In this document: in pieces, positions 16,951 through 24,920 of the stretch
Numbering within the stretch: the first letter of the stretch is position 1
Layout: each line of letters starts with the position of its first letter
Source: CBDUQP01 sp965369385
GTDB lineage: Bacteria > Planctomycetota > Phycisphaerae > SM23-33
Assembly (NCBI GenBank): GCA_965369385.1
Contig: CBDUQP010000035.1
Location: 1 to 26,580, forward strand
DNA length: 26,580 nucleotides
Direction: 5' to 3'
Program-made: the position numbers and the translations under genes
The notes under the pieces: model-generated
Told to the model about the DNA's origin: nothing
The model's input: the letters and a program-made list of their open reading frames with translations, nothing else
Database searches by the model: none

Positions 16951-19407
16951 CTAGCCCTTGCGACGTTTGCGGCTTGGGCGAGGCGGCTTGAGTGCGATAC
17001 CAAGGACATCCTCAACTCGCCTGACAAAGTGGAACTTTATCGTTGAACTGACATCTTTGGGCAGATCCAGTATATCCTTGCGATTCTGCTCGGGAAGAAT
17101 AACTTCTTTGATACCCGCAAGTTTTGCCGCAAGCACCTTATGCTTCACGCCACCGATAGGCAATACCAACCCACGCAGCGTGATCTCGCCCGTCATTGCA
17201 ACTTCCGGGCGAACAGGCCTGCCGATTATCAGGCTTGCAAGCGAAGCAACCATCGCGATTCCGGCAGATGGGCCATCCTTGGGAATGGCACCGGCGGGAA
17301 CATGCACATGGAAATCCATATGCTCGAAATCGGTATCAGGCAGGTGCATCCGCCCATTCGAACTCTTCAACAGGCTGAGAGCGGCCTGTGCAGATTCACG
17401 CATCACGTCGCCTATCTGCCCGGTAAGCTTGAATCCGCCCTTGCCTGGATAGGACGTAGACTCTATGAAGATAATCTCGCCGCCGACGGGCGTGAATGCC
17501 AGCCCCGTCGCCACGCCGGTGGTACCCGATCTCATCGCAAGTTCGCTTGAATACTGCGCCGGGCCAAGTCGATCCACCACGCCCTTTCCGCTCACGGCCT
17601 TGCCCTTGGTCTTGCCCGATACGATATCAGCGGCAATCCCGCGGCAGACTGTTCCTATCTGACGTTCCAGCTCGCGAACACCCGATTCACGCGTATAGCT
17701 CTGGATAATCTTCTCTATCGCCGTGTCGGACCACTTGGCCTGACTTTTGGTCAGACCGTTCTCTTTAATCTGACGAGGCACAAGATACTTCTTGGCAATG
17801 TGCAACTTCTCGCCGCGCGTATACCCGAGAAGTTCTATCACTTCCATGCGGTCTTGCAACGCGGGCGGCACGGGGGCCATGTGGTTCGCCGTCGCGATGA
17901 ACATCACCTTGGACAGATCAAACGGGATATTGAGATAATGATCCTGGAAAGTACCGTTTTGCGCCGGATCAAGCAGTTCCAGCAGAGCGGCTGTGGGGTC
18001 TCCGCGGAAGTCGGCCCCGACCTTGTCCAGTTCGTCGAGCATGAACACTGGATTCCGCGTGCCCGCTTTGCGGATTTCCTGAATAACGCGGCCGGGCATT
18101 GCGCCGATATAGGTCCTGCGATGTCCTCTGAGTTCCGCTTCGTCTCGCATTCCTCCAAGGCTCATGCGAATGAACTTTCGTCCCAGCGCACGAGCGATAG
18201 ACTGCCCGAGAGAAGTCTTGCCCACACCGGGCGGTCCGACAAAACACAGGATAGGCCCGCGAGATTCGGGGGCAAGCTTGCGAACGGCCAGGTATTCGAG
18301 GATTCGCCGCTTAACCTTCTCAAGATCGTAATGATCTTTGTTGAGAATTCGTCTGGCGAGGTTAATGTCCAGACGATCATCGCTCTGTTTGTTCCAGGGC
18401 AGCTCGGTCATACAGTCGAGGTAAGTGCGAGTCACATTGTACTCTGGGCTTGCGGTGGGAATCGACTTCAGTCGCCCGACTTCCCGCATGCATTCCTTCT
18501 CGACATTCTCGGGCATCTCGGCGGCGGCGATTTGCTCAATCACCTCGTTAACTGCGGCTTCCTGCTCGTCCTCAACGCCAAGCTCCTTCTGAATCTCCTT
18601 CAACTGTTGCTGCAGAAAGTATTGGCGTTGGGTCTTGTCGATATTGGCTTTCACCCGAGTGTGGATTTTTTGCGAAAGCTCAAGAACGTTCACGTGCTCC
18701 TGCAAATACTTACAGACCTGCTGCAGTCGAATGACGACATCGCATTCTTCCAACAATTGCTGGCGTTCTTGGGTATCGATCTGGAGATTGGCAGCCAGAA
18801 AATCGCTGAGCGCCCCCGGTCTGTCCACATTTTGCAGGACCACCTGAACTTCATCGGGAATACTGGGAGAAAGCTCAACCACACGCGATGCCAGATTCCT
18901 GGCGTTGAGCTCAAGTGCCTGAAGTTCCTTGCTCTTTGAAAGACTGTCATGGATTACGCTGATTCGCGCACGTTTGTAGGGTTCATCCTGCAGCCACTCT
19001 TCGATCTTCACGCGGAACAAGCCATGCACAACAAGGTTCTGCACGCCCTGGTCCATACGAAGAAGTTTCAGACTGGCGACGGCAGTGCCTATCTCATACA
19101 TATCTTCTGGTTTGGGATCCTCAACATCAGGATCCTTCTGGCAGACCGCTACAATCATTTTCTGGTCAGGCAGAACCGTCTCAACAAGCTTTCTTGACTT
19201 GTCACGACCGATGGCAAGAGGAACCACCGTGCCCGGAAAGAGCACCATATTGCGAATCGGAAGTACTGCCACCTCATCGGGTATCTCTATGGTCTCGCCT
19301 TCGGTGGAAACCCCGGTAGTCACATGTTTGGCAGAACGCACTTCAACAGCGAGTTCATCATCTGTGACAACTTGAGGCTTCTTCGCTTTCCTGGTTTTCT
19401 TGGCCAT
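16951..19407 (-). CDS. lon: ATP-dependent protease Lon
   Basis: This 818-residue cytoplasmic AAA+ serine protease degrades misfolded and regulatory proteins. It starts with a Lys-rich extension of about 45 residues, followed by the LON substrate-binding domain (VAVLPIRNMVLFPGTVVPLA). A coiled-coil stretch precedes the AAA+ module, with Walker A GPPGVGKTSLG and Walker B VFMLDELDKVG. The C-terminal protease domain has the catalytic dyad in KDGPSAGIA (S714) and GGVKHK (K757), spaced 43 residues as in E. coli Lon. GAGGGG about 9 nt upstream supports the start at 19407. It lies 73 bp downstream of hsp20 on the same strand, so co-transcription as a proteostasis operon is likely. Confidence 0.97.
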   Translation of the reverse strand: MAKKTRKAKKPQVVTDDELAVEVRSAKHVTTGVSTEGETIEIPDEVAVLPIRNMVLFPGTVVPLAIGRDKSRKLVETVLPDQKMIVAVCQKDPDVEDPKPEDMYEIGTAVASLKLLRMDQGVQNLVVHGLFRVKIEEWLQDEPYKRARISVIHDSLSKSKELQALELNARNLASRVVELSPSIPDEVQVVLQNVDRPGALSDFLAANLQIDTQERQQLLEECDVVIRLQQVCKYLQEHVNVLELSQKIHTRVKANIDKTQRQYFLQQQLKEIQKELGVEDEQEAAVNEVIEQIAAAEMPENVEKECMREVGRLKSIPTASPEYNVTRTYLDCMTELPWNKQSDDRLDINLARRILNKDHYDLEKVKRRILEYLAVRKLAPESRGPILCFVGPPGVGKTSLGQSIARALGRKFIRMSLGGMRDEAELRGHRRTYIGAMPGRVIQEIRKAGTRNPVFMLDELDKVGADFRGDPTAALLELLDPAQNGTFQDHYLNIPFDLSKVMFIATANHMAPVPPALQDRMEVIELLGYTRGEKLHIAKKYLVPRQIKENGLTKSQAKWSDTAIEKIIQSYTRESGVRELERQIGTVCRGIAADIVSGKTKGKAVSGKGVVDRLGPAQYSSELAMRSGTTGVATGLAFTPVGGEIIFIESTSYPGKGGFKLTGQIGDVMRESAQAALSLLKSSNGRMHLPDTDFEHMDFHVHVPAGAIPKDGPSAGIAMVASLASLIIGRPVRPEVAMTGEITLRGLVLPIGGVKHKVLAAKLAGIKEVILPEQNRKDILDLPKDVSSTIKFHFVRRVEDVLGIALKPPRPSRKRRKG

Positions 19408-19480
19408 GTGTTAACACCCCTCTTCTATGCGAGACAGCAGCCTTTGTCGGCGTCTTGGGATTCAGAACTATCCGAGTTTT

Positions 19481-19897
19481 TCACACTTTGCGTATGCGTA
19501 TCCACAGAAAACCGCACTTGTAGGCCGCGGTAATCGCGTCTGAATTGGCGTCATCCGGCAATTCTAGACTTCTGGTGAATCGCCCGTGATCGATCTCCAT
19601 TAGCCTGAGTTTGGCGTCCGCCTTCATCTCGGGCAGGCGAGGCAGCTCCCGCGTTCCGGTAAGGATCAACTCATTGCCTTCGGTCCTGAGATCAATATCG
19701 TCTCCCAGAACCCCAGCAAGATCGACGACTATTCCGTACTCGTCCTGCTGCTCGTAGATGTTCATGCCGGGTGACCAGGCCTCGTGCGAGGAGTAGTTAT
19801 GAAAATCGGCCCGCACATCCCGATTTCTCCAAGCACTCACGCGATCACACATTCCGAACTGTTCAGGCTCCTGGGCCCCATGCTCTGCAAGTTTCAT
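19481..19897 (-). CDS. Hsp20 / alpha-crystallin small heat-shock protein
   Basis: This 138-residue holdase-type chaperone binds unfolding proteins without ATP. The alpha-crystallin domain fills about residues 43-136: MNIYEQQDEYGIVVDLAGVL, then LRTEGNELILTGTRELP, then GRFTRSLELPDDANSDAITA and AAYKCGFLWIRIRKV. The protein stops right after the last beta strand, so the usual C-terminal tail with an IXI motif, which helps oligomer assembly, is missing. GGGAG 7 nt upstream supports the start. It precedes lon by 73 bp. The 138-bp upstream gap to the histidine kinase gene is AT-rich but no CIRCE element is visible. Confidence 0.9.
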   Translation of the reverse strand: MKLAEHGAQEPEQFGMCDRVSAWRNRDVRADFHNYSSHEAWSPGMNIYEQQDEYGIVVDLAGVLGDDIDLRTEGNELILTGTRELPRLPEMKADAKLRLMEIDHGRFTRSLELPDDANSDAITAAYKCGFLWIRIRKV

Positions 19898-20035
19898 CTC
19901 AGCACTCCCTATTGACTCGCACCCAATGCAGACACACTAATGAAATGTAAATCTCTACATATAATTTTACCCGGCAAACATCCATTGCTGCCATTGAAAT
20001 CTTTATAGGAAACGAACTTGTATGCTACGGCTAAG

Positions 20036-22003
20036 CTAATCGCCTTGTACAAGTTTTGGCGTCTTGGGCACAGTTACGGTGAATACCGTACCGGTTGGGG
20101 ACGTGGATACGTGAATGGTTCCGCTGTGCAGGTCCACGAAATGACGCACAATAGCCAAACCAAGCCCCATACCTCGCTTGAGATACCCAGCCTGACCCGA
20201 CGAATGCTTCATGACATCTCCCGCACTGAAGAACGGATCAAAAATGTGTGGAATATCCTGTTCTGCTATTCCCGGGCCCTGATCCTGCACCACTATCGTT
20301 ACGTATTCGCCGAGTTGCTGCCCGCCTCGCACCTTGATAATCCCACCATCAGGCGTAAACTTTATGGCATTCATCACAAGATTCTCGACCACATCCTGCA
20401 TTTTTGCGCGGTCCACAGTAACCTCTGGAACGCCCTCGCTCATTTCTATAATCAGACGCTGTTTCCGCTGTTCGATAAAAGGCTGGCAATCCACGTAGAC
20501 ATCTTCAAGAAGCAGCGAGAGGTTAACATTTTCGAGGTGCAATTCGCTTTCTTCATCCTCACCGGGCATGAGTTTGAACATCGCATTGATGATCCCCTCA
20601 AGACGCTGCGCCTTGGTACCCATCATCCGTATCGAGTTCATCCGCTTCTCATCATCCTGCCCGCCCTTGGATATCAGATTTGACATCGCCGACATATACG
20701 CCACCGGTGTCCGCAGCTCGTGTCCGGCCACTCGGATGAAGTTCGTCTTCAGTTCATTCGCCTCGCGAAGCAGGTCATGCGATTGTTCAACCTGATCCAC
20801 CATCCGGTTGAAATCTTCGGCAAGGTCACTTATTTCGTCGAGTCCGGTAAGGCGTTTGCCAAACTCATTCATGTGGATCCGGTGTGATAGCTCACCCCCA
20901 GCCACGCGACGTGTAGCCTCTCGCATTCCCTTGAGACGCGCCACTATACTCCGCTCGCCAAGGGCCAGGCCCACCAGGAAAATAGCCAGGATAATCACCA
21001 GGCCAACGCCAAGGACCACCAACGTCAGTTCCCGCACAGGCCCAAGAACGCTCCCGGCCGGAACATAAAGAACCAGAATCCACGCGGGAGTTTTTACCGC
21101 GTCCAGACCGAACCGCCCCAGCGGTGCTACTTTGGCAAACCCCTGCAAATCACGGTTCTCAGAAACACGCCATCCCCCTGAATCCAGGTCACCATTGGCA
21201 TCAGGCCAATCATTAAGCCTGTGTAACAGAGGGGTCCGCATGGGTAATCCGCGACTGGCGGCATCATCCCAGAACACTATCTTACCGTCAGGCCGAATCA
21301 CCATTCCCGAAACATCTTCGCTCTGATTAAACTTGTCGTGCTGCTCCAATACCGTGCTCATCCACTCGCTGATATCCAGCACAACCTTGGCAAGCCCGAG
21401 TATCTTGTCATCGTGGCGAACCGGAATGCACATCTCGAGAGACCAAACACCTGCACTAGCATCGTATTCAACCGGCGGAACAACAATCCTACCAACACCC
21501 TTGTTCCATGTATCCTGCCACCAGGCTTCATCCGCCTGGTAATAGTCCGTCGTTTTTCCCGAAGCGGCTACGAGCTGTCCGAAACGATTCGTTACAAGAA
21601 TCACCGACACAGCCTTGTTAACCTTCATAATGCTTCGCAGACGCAATGCTACCGGATTTTCGAGAACCTTGGCAAGCTCAGGAGACCCCTTGGTAAGGCT
21701 CGGCCAAACGCGATCAAGACGCTCTAGCTCGCTTGAATCGAGTTGGGCTTGCTCAGTGGTAAGCAGTCGCACCATCTGAGGTTCATCATGGAAGAGGGTA
21801 TAGAATTTCTGGATATCCTTGGAAAGTGCGACATTCAGGGCACGCGCCTTTGTTGCCGCCAACAACTGGATCGTCTTCCCGGATGATTCGGTAGACAACT
21901 GCCTTCCGCCGATCGTGATCGTCGCAAGCGCTGCAAGCAGCGGTAGCAGTCCAACCGCAGCCAACAATGCGATAAGTTTCATCCGGATTGTAAATCTCAT
22001 CAT
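20036..22003 (-). CDS. Membrane sensor histidine kinase
   Basis: This 655-residue two-component sensor has a transmembrane helix at about 9-31, an extracytoplasmic region of about 280 residues that looks like a dCache-type ligand-binding domain, and a second transmembrane helix (LVVLGVGLVIILAIFLVGLA). A HAMP linker (RRVAGGELSHRIHMNEFGK), a HisKA domain with the phosphorylated histidine in VAGHELRTPVAYM (H428), and a HATPase_c domain follow. The last shows N box NLVMNAIKFTPDGG, G1 DQGPGIA and G2 RGMGLGLAI. No response regulator lies beside it, so it is an orphan within this window. The start could be either of two adjacent ATGs; the ribosome-binding site is weak. The signal it senses is unknown. 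It lies upstream of hsp20-lon on the same strand, with a 138-bp gap. Confidence 0.93.
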   Translation of the reverse strand: MMRFTIRMKLIALLAAVGLLPLLAALATITIGGRQLSTESSGKTIQLLAATKARALNVALSKDIQKFYTLFHDEPQMVRLLTTEQAQLDSSELERLDRVWPSLTKGSPELAKVLENPVALRLRSIMKVNKAVSVILVTNRFGQLVAASGKTTDYYQADEAWWQDTWNKGVGRIVVPPVEYDASAGVWSLEMCIPVRHDDKILGLAKVVLDISEWMSTVLEQHDKFNQSEDVSGMVIRPDGKIVFWDDAASRGLPMRTPLLHRLNDWPDANGDLDSGGWRVSENRDLQGFAKVAPLGRFGLDAVKTPAWILVLYVPAGSVLGPVRELTLVVLGVGLVIILAIFLVGLALGERSIVARLKGMREATRRVAGGELSHRIHMNEFGKRLTGLDEISDLAEDFNRMVDQVEQSHDLLREANELKTNFIRVAGHELRTPVAYMSAMSNLISKGGQDDEKRMNSIRMMGTKAQRLEGIINAMFKLMPGEDEESELHLENVNLSLLLEDVYVDCQPFIEQRKQRLIIEMSEGVPEVTVDRAKMQDVVENLVMNAIKFTPDGGIIKVRGGQQLGEYVTIVVQDQGPGIAEQDIPHIFDPFFSAGDVMKHSSGQAGYLKRGMGLGLAIVRHFVDLHSGTIHVSTSPTGTVFTVTVPKTPKLVQGD

Positions 22004-22339
22004 CGCGATCTCAGAACGTTATATTCGAGGACATACAAGCATCCACCACCGAGCGTACAAAACTTGACTCCAGTCCGCAACCAGCCCAAAACCTCCGCTC
22101 CGGACACAGCAACGTTAACGGTCCGGCTATCAATGACTTGCCAAATCCGTAAAACCAAGCTAACCTCTTATTCGTATCGGCATTGTGGACCGAAAGAATA
22201 ACAATTCGTGTATAATCTTAACATAATTGCGGCCGCTTCGCCGCGAAGCTACATCGACACGCGACATATGTGTCCAAATTGTATTCTAATCAGAACTATC
22301 GAGTTGGCTGAAAAACAGTTTTCAGCACTGTGAGCGGAA
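22004..22339. other. Divergent intergenic region, structured leader of the SDR gene
   Basis: This 336-bp stretch separates the histidine kinase and SDR genes. It holds a perfect TATAAT box at 22211-22216 pointing to the SDR gene. A small hairpin GCTTCG/CGAAGC lies at 22235-22249. A perfect 8-bp hairpin (GCTGAAAA, loop ACAG) at 22307-22326 ends just before the SDR ribosome-binding site. No coding frame is supported. Confidence 0.5.
22211..22216 (+). promoter_or_regulatory. -10 box, candidate SDR promoter
   Basis: This is a perfect TATAAT 124 bp before the SDR start codon. The -35 side is poor: TTGTGG at 22183-22188 would give a 22-bp spacer, which is too long. The predicted leader of about 115 nt would contain two hairpins. 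Confidence 0.35.
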
Positions 22340-23068
22340 ATGGACATTAACGGCAAAATCGCATTGGTTACCGGTGCTGCAAAGCGACTTGGCAGGCAAA
22401 TCGCCTCCCAGCTCGCGTCGGCCGGCGCGACCATTGCTCTGCACTATCACCGCTCGAAAGACGAAGCCGCCCAAACCGCCGCCGATATTATCGAAACCGG
22501 CAGCAGCGTGGAACTATTCCAGGCAGACCTGGCCGATTCAGCCCAGCTCGCAGACATGTTCGCGCGAATCAGAGAAAAGTTCGGACGCATAGATATACTC
22601 GTAAATAATGCTTCCATATACACCAAGACGCCAATTAACACACTCACCGCCGAGCAGTGGGACCTGCAGCACGCCATAAACTCTCGCGCACCGGCCCTGT
22701 GCATTCGCCACGCGATCGAAATCATGCCAGACGGCGGCGCTATCGTGAATATCGCCGATGCTTCCGCCGATTCACCCTGGGCGGCGTACCCGGCATACTG
22801 TGCGTCAAAGGCCGGCTTGATTGCGCTTACCATGAGCTGCGCTAAATCGCTCGCGACGAGGCAAATCCGCGTAAATGCAGTTTCACCTGGAGTAATTCTC
22901 TGGTCAGATGAGACTCCCGCCAACGTTCGCCAGCAGGTTCTGGCACAAATCCCCATGAAACACACCGGCAGCCCGCAGGATGTAGCTTCGGCGGTGGTCT
23001 TCCTATCCGAAAGCGACTACATAACCGGCCAGGTGCTCCGCGTGGATGGCGGATGGAACATGAAATAG
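22340..23068 (+). CDS. SDR-family oxidoreductase, pteridine-reductase-like
   Basis: This is a 242-residue short-chain dehydrogenase/reductase. The cofactor motif is TGAAKRLG (11-18) followed by LHYHRSKDEA. This is the PTR1/FolM-like variant of the classical TGxxxGxG with a basic NADPH-type patch. LVNNAS is the structural NNAG-type motif. The catalytic Ser lies in IADAS and the catalytic pair in YCASK (Y153, K157). The ending TGQVLRVDGGWNMK is typical. The resemblance to Leishmania pteridine reductase (GAAKRLGR, HYHRS) suggests reduction of a pterin or dihydrofolate, but SDR substrates are hard to predict and a FabG-like role is possible. The ribosome-binding site GAGCGGA lies directly before the ATG. 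Confidence 0.85.
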   Translation: MDINGKIALVTGAAKRLGRQIASQLASAGATIALHYHRSKDEAAQTAADIIETGSSVELFQADLADSAQLADMFARIREKFGRIDILVNNASIYTKTPINTLTAEQWDLQHAINSRAPALCIRHAIEIMPDGGAIVNIADASADSPWAAYPAYCASKAGLIALTMSCAKSLATRQIRVNAVSPGVILWSDETPANVRQQVLAQIPMKHTGSPQDVASAVVFLSESDYITGQVLRVDGGWNMK

Positions 23069-23720
23069 CTTCTCTGCGTGCCCCCGGTCCGCCTTAATTC
23101 CGCATGGATTTGTCGGAATACCGGCAAGATGCGAGCAAAACGGGGACTGGTGCAAGAAGCACGGCGCACGCACCTGTCCCCAATCCTGTCCGGCATGCGG
23201 ATTGTACAAGGCGGCGGCAGGCGCGTGCGGGTGAGGATTGGGGGGTTAACGGATGGGCTCTGGCCCGAAGGGCCAGCAAGAACTTAGACGGAGGCGTAAG
23301 CCTCCGGACAAGGCGTACAAGAATAGCCAAGCCCCGACTTGTCCTGCGAAGCTCGTAGAGCGAAGCAGGACGGGGCGACACAAGGGATAATCCGAAACGG
23401 CCGTGTTCTTTCGAGACCGTGAATTGCCGCCCGTTCCGGCATCAACGCCTGCGCGTTGTGGATTGCCAGCCAAATACGTATCGCCCTTTCAGGACTTTGT
23501 TTCAATATGGCTGCCGGATCGGAGACTTCCGTCTTCGCCTGCGGCTTCGTCGTGACAGGTACGCCTCCGCCTAGGATCTGGCGAGGCCGTCGGCCTCTGA
23601 GAAACACAGAAGGAGCGGACGCGGTCGCAATTCTCATACCAGACAGGAAGACAGGACATCCATTAATAGAACGGCCCGATCAGGAGATACCTGACCGGGC
23701 TCAGTTCACTTCACGTCTGA
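23069..23720. repeat. Hairpin-rich gene-free region
   Basis: This stretch of about 650 bp holds no convincing gene but many strong inverted repeats. They are GGGGACtGGTGC/GCACCtGTCCCC (23142-23181), CCCCAATCC/GGATTGGGG (23178-23186 with 23235-23243), and CTGGCCC/GGGCCAG (23260-23276). Further on are CGGAGGC/GCCTCCG with a GTAA loop (23289-23306), a nested hairpin at 23331-23376, GAGGCC/GGCCTC (23583-23597), and the terminator-like hairpin below the tRNA. The density suggests either clustered REP-like repeats or structured RNA. The 117-residue minus-strand frame at 23284-23637 reads through these hairpins and looks spurious. Confidence 0.6.
23674..23700 (-). terminator. Hairpin downstream of tRNA-Leu
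   Basis: An 11-bp stem (23674-23684 with 23690-23700, one G-U pair, 5-nt loop) begins 21 bp beyond the tRNA 3' end on the minus strand. The following transcript CGUUCUAUU is only mildly U-rich, so termination efficiency is uncertain. Confidence 0.45.
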
Positions 23721-23804
23721 TGCGGCCAAGAGGAGTCGAACCTCCACCTCCCGAAGGAGACAGGCACCTGAAGCCTGCGCGTCTGCCAATTCCGCCATGG
23801 CCGC
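23721..23804 (-). tRNA. tRNA-Leu(CAG)
   Basis: This is an 84-nt class II tRNA. The acceptor GCGGCCA pairs with TGGCCGC, and the discriminator base is A. The D-arm region contains GGCAGACGCG. The anticodon stem CAGGC/GCCTG encloses the loop TTCAGGT, giving anticodon CAG (reads CTG). A long variable arm (TCTCCTTCGGGAGG) and the T-loop GGTTCGACTCC are present. The 3' CCA is not encoded. Confidence 0.96.
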
Positions 23805-23993
23805 TTCCGGAGCAGTTCCCTGCTCGGAGCTACACAGTTTAGTTAGAGTGCATCAGAAGTCAAGGCATCGTTGACCAAAAAACGCAAATTTGCCTTGTAT
23901 AAGGGGTTGCCCGCAAGTGGGGTGGCATGGCGACACACAGCCGTATCGTGGGTCGCCATGGTGGTAGTTGCCCCCTGTAATCATGGCCCGACG

Positions 23994-24410
23994 TTACTCC
24001 CCGCTGACGGTCACGACAATATTGCGGGTTCGAGGCTTGATATCGCACTCCAGATGGAAAATCTGCTGCCACGTCCCAACTACCAGCCGCCCATCTCCCA
24101 CAGGGATCGTAACCGATGGCCCAAGCAATGTAGCCTGCAAATGCGAATGACCATTACCATCGTGCCACATTTCCTCGTGCCCGTAAAGCATGCTCGGCGG
24201 AATGGCCTTATCCAGCATGTCGGGCAAGTCGCGTTGCAATCCCGGTTCGAACTCTATTGTGCCTATACTGCCGGTGGATCCTACGTTGAACACGTGCACA
24301 GTGCCTGTCTGAATTCCCGACTCGGAAACTATCTGAGCAACATCATCGGTAATATCATGAATATCGCGGTGCCCAGCAGTGCTAAGCTCGAAGTGCTTTT
24401 GAAAGACCAT
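23994..24410 (-). CDS. YjbQ / UPF0047 family protein
   Basis: This 138-residue protein belongs to the YjbQ family, often labelled secondary thiamine-phosphate synthase on the basis of weak activity in E. coli; the real role is unsettled. Family motifs are GTVHVFNVGSTGSIGTIEFE, then HDGNGHSHLQATLLGPSVTI, whose histidines form the conserved putative metal site, and GTWQQIFHLECD near the C-terminus. The start at 24410 (MVFQKHFELS) is chosen because GGAG lies 6 nt upstream; a longer frame to 24458 adds 16 residues atypical of the family. The small membrane-protein gene lies 64 bp upstream on the same strand. Confidence 0.93.
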   Translation of the reverse strand: MVFQKHFELSTAGHRDIHDITDDVAQIVSESGIQTGTVHVFNVGSTGSIGTIEFEPGLQRDLPDMLDKAIPPSMLYGHEEMWHDGNGHSHLQATLLGPSVTIPVGDGRLVVGTWQQIFHLECDIKPRTRNIVVTVSGE

Positions 24411-24474
24411 TAGCGACTCCATTCGATGCGACAGAGAATTGACCAGCGTGTGCTGCACCCCTTGCGGCTACGAG

Positions 24475-24738
24475 TCAGCGTAACGCACGCCCGTTGTGGT
24501 CCACGTCTGGGCGGTCCGAGTCGACGGATTCCTGAGGATCGTCCTTGCCGCTCATACCATCGGTTGCCTGACCAACCTTTGTCATCGCGACTTCTACCAC
24601 TTGGGCGGTTTTGTGGTAAGCATCGACAGTCCAGGCGATAATATCGGGGCTATCTTTTGTGCGCCCAAGATAGTATCCCCCCAGGAAGGTCCCTGACAGT
24701 ACAAGGATTGCCAAAACTCGTCTGATTAATCCGAACAT
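24475..24738 (-). CDS. Small single-pass membrane protein, unknown
   Basis: This is an 87-residue protein. It starts MFGLIRRVLAILVLSGTFLG and continues GYYLGRTKD, giving one N-terminal transmembrane helix with positive charges on the inner side. A polar, acidic tail ends in a run of Asp/Ser/Lys residues. The start at 24738 is chosen because GGGGA lies 6 nt upstream; an ATG two codons earlier directly abuts that GGGGA, and the longer frame to 24813 looks unlikely. I recognise no family. It lies between purE (upstream) and the YjbQ gene, all on the minus strand. Confidence 0.6.
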   Translation of the reverse strand: MFGLIRRVLAILVLSGTFLGGYYLGRTKDSPDIIAWTVDAYHKTAQVVEVAMTKVGQATDGMSGKDDPQESVDSDRPDVDHNGRALR

Positions 24739-24920
24739 AGCCATTCCCCAATGAGTCAAATACTCCGGTGGGCCTAGGATGCACAAGGGCACCAAGCCCC
24801 TCCACACTATCAAGTCTATACACGTCGGTAGGCTCAGTCAAATCCTCACACTAAAACGGTAGTTCCAACGGCGCGGGCCATCAGAACCCTCACTCAGTAT
24901 GTTCTTTCGACCTCAAACTG

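Noticed and set aside
17800..18939. 379-codon plus-strand frame opposite lon
   Set aside because: It is an antisense shadow of the well-conserved AAA+ and N-terminal regions of lon.
23284..23637. 117-codon minus-strand frame in the hairpin-rich region
   Set aside because: It reads straight through palindromic repeats, has no good ribosome-binding site and shows no domain.
23142..23700. Possible CRISPR array
   Set aside because: The repeats are different hairpins with irregular spacing, not identical direct repeats with uniform spacers.
23069..23993. Possible TPP riboswitch before the YjbQ gene (a CTGAGA occurs near 23596)
   Set aside because: It is on the wrong side and strand of the gene, and the other conserved TPP-riboswitch blocks are missing.
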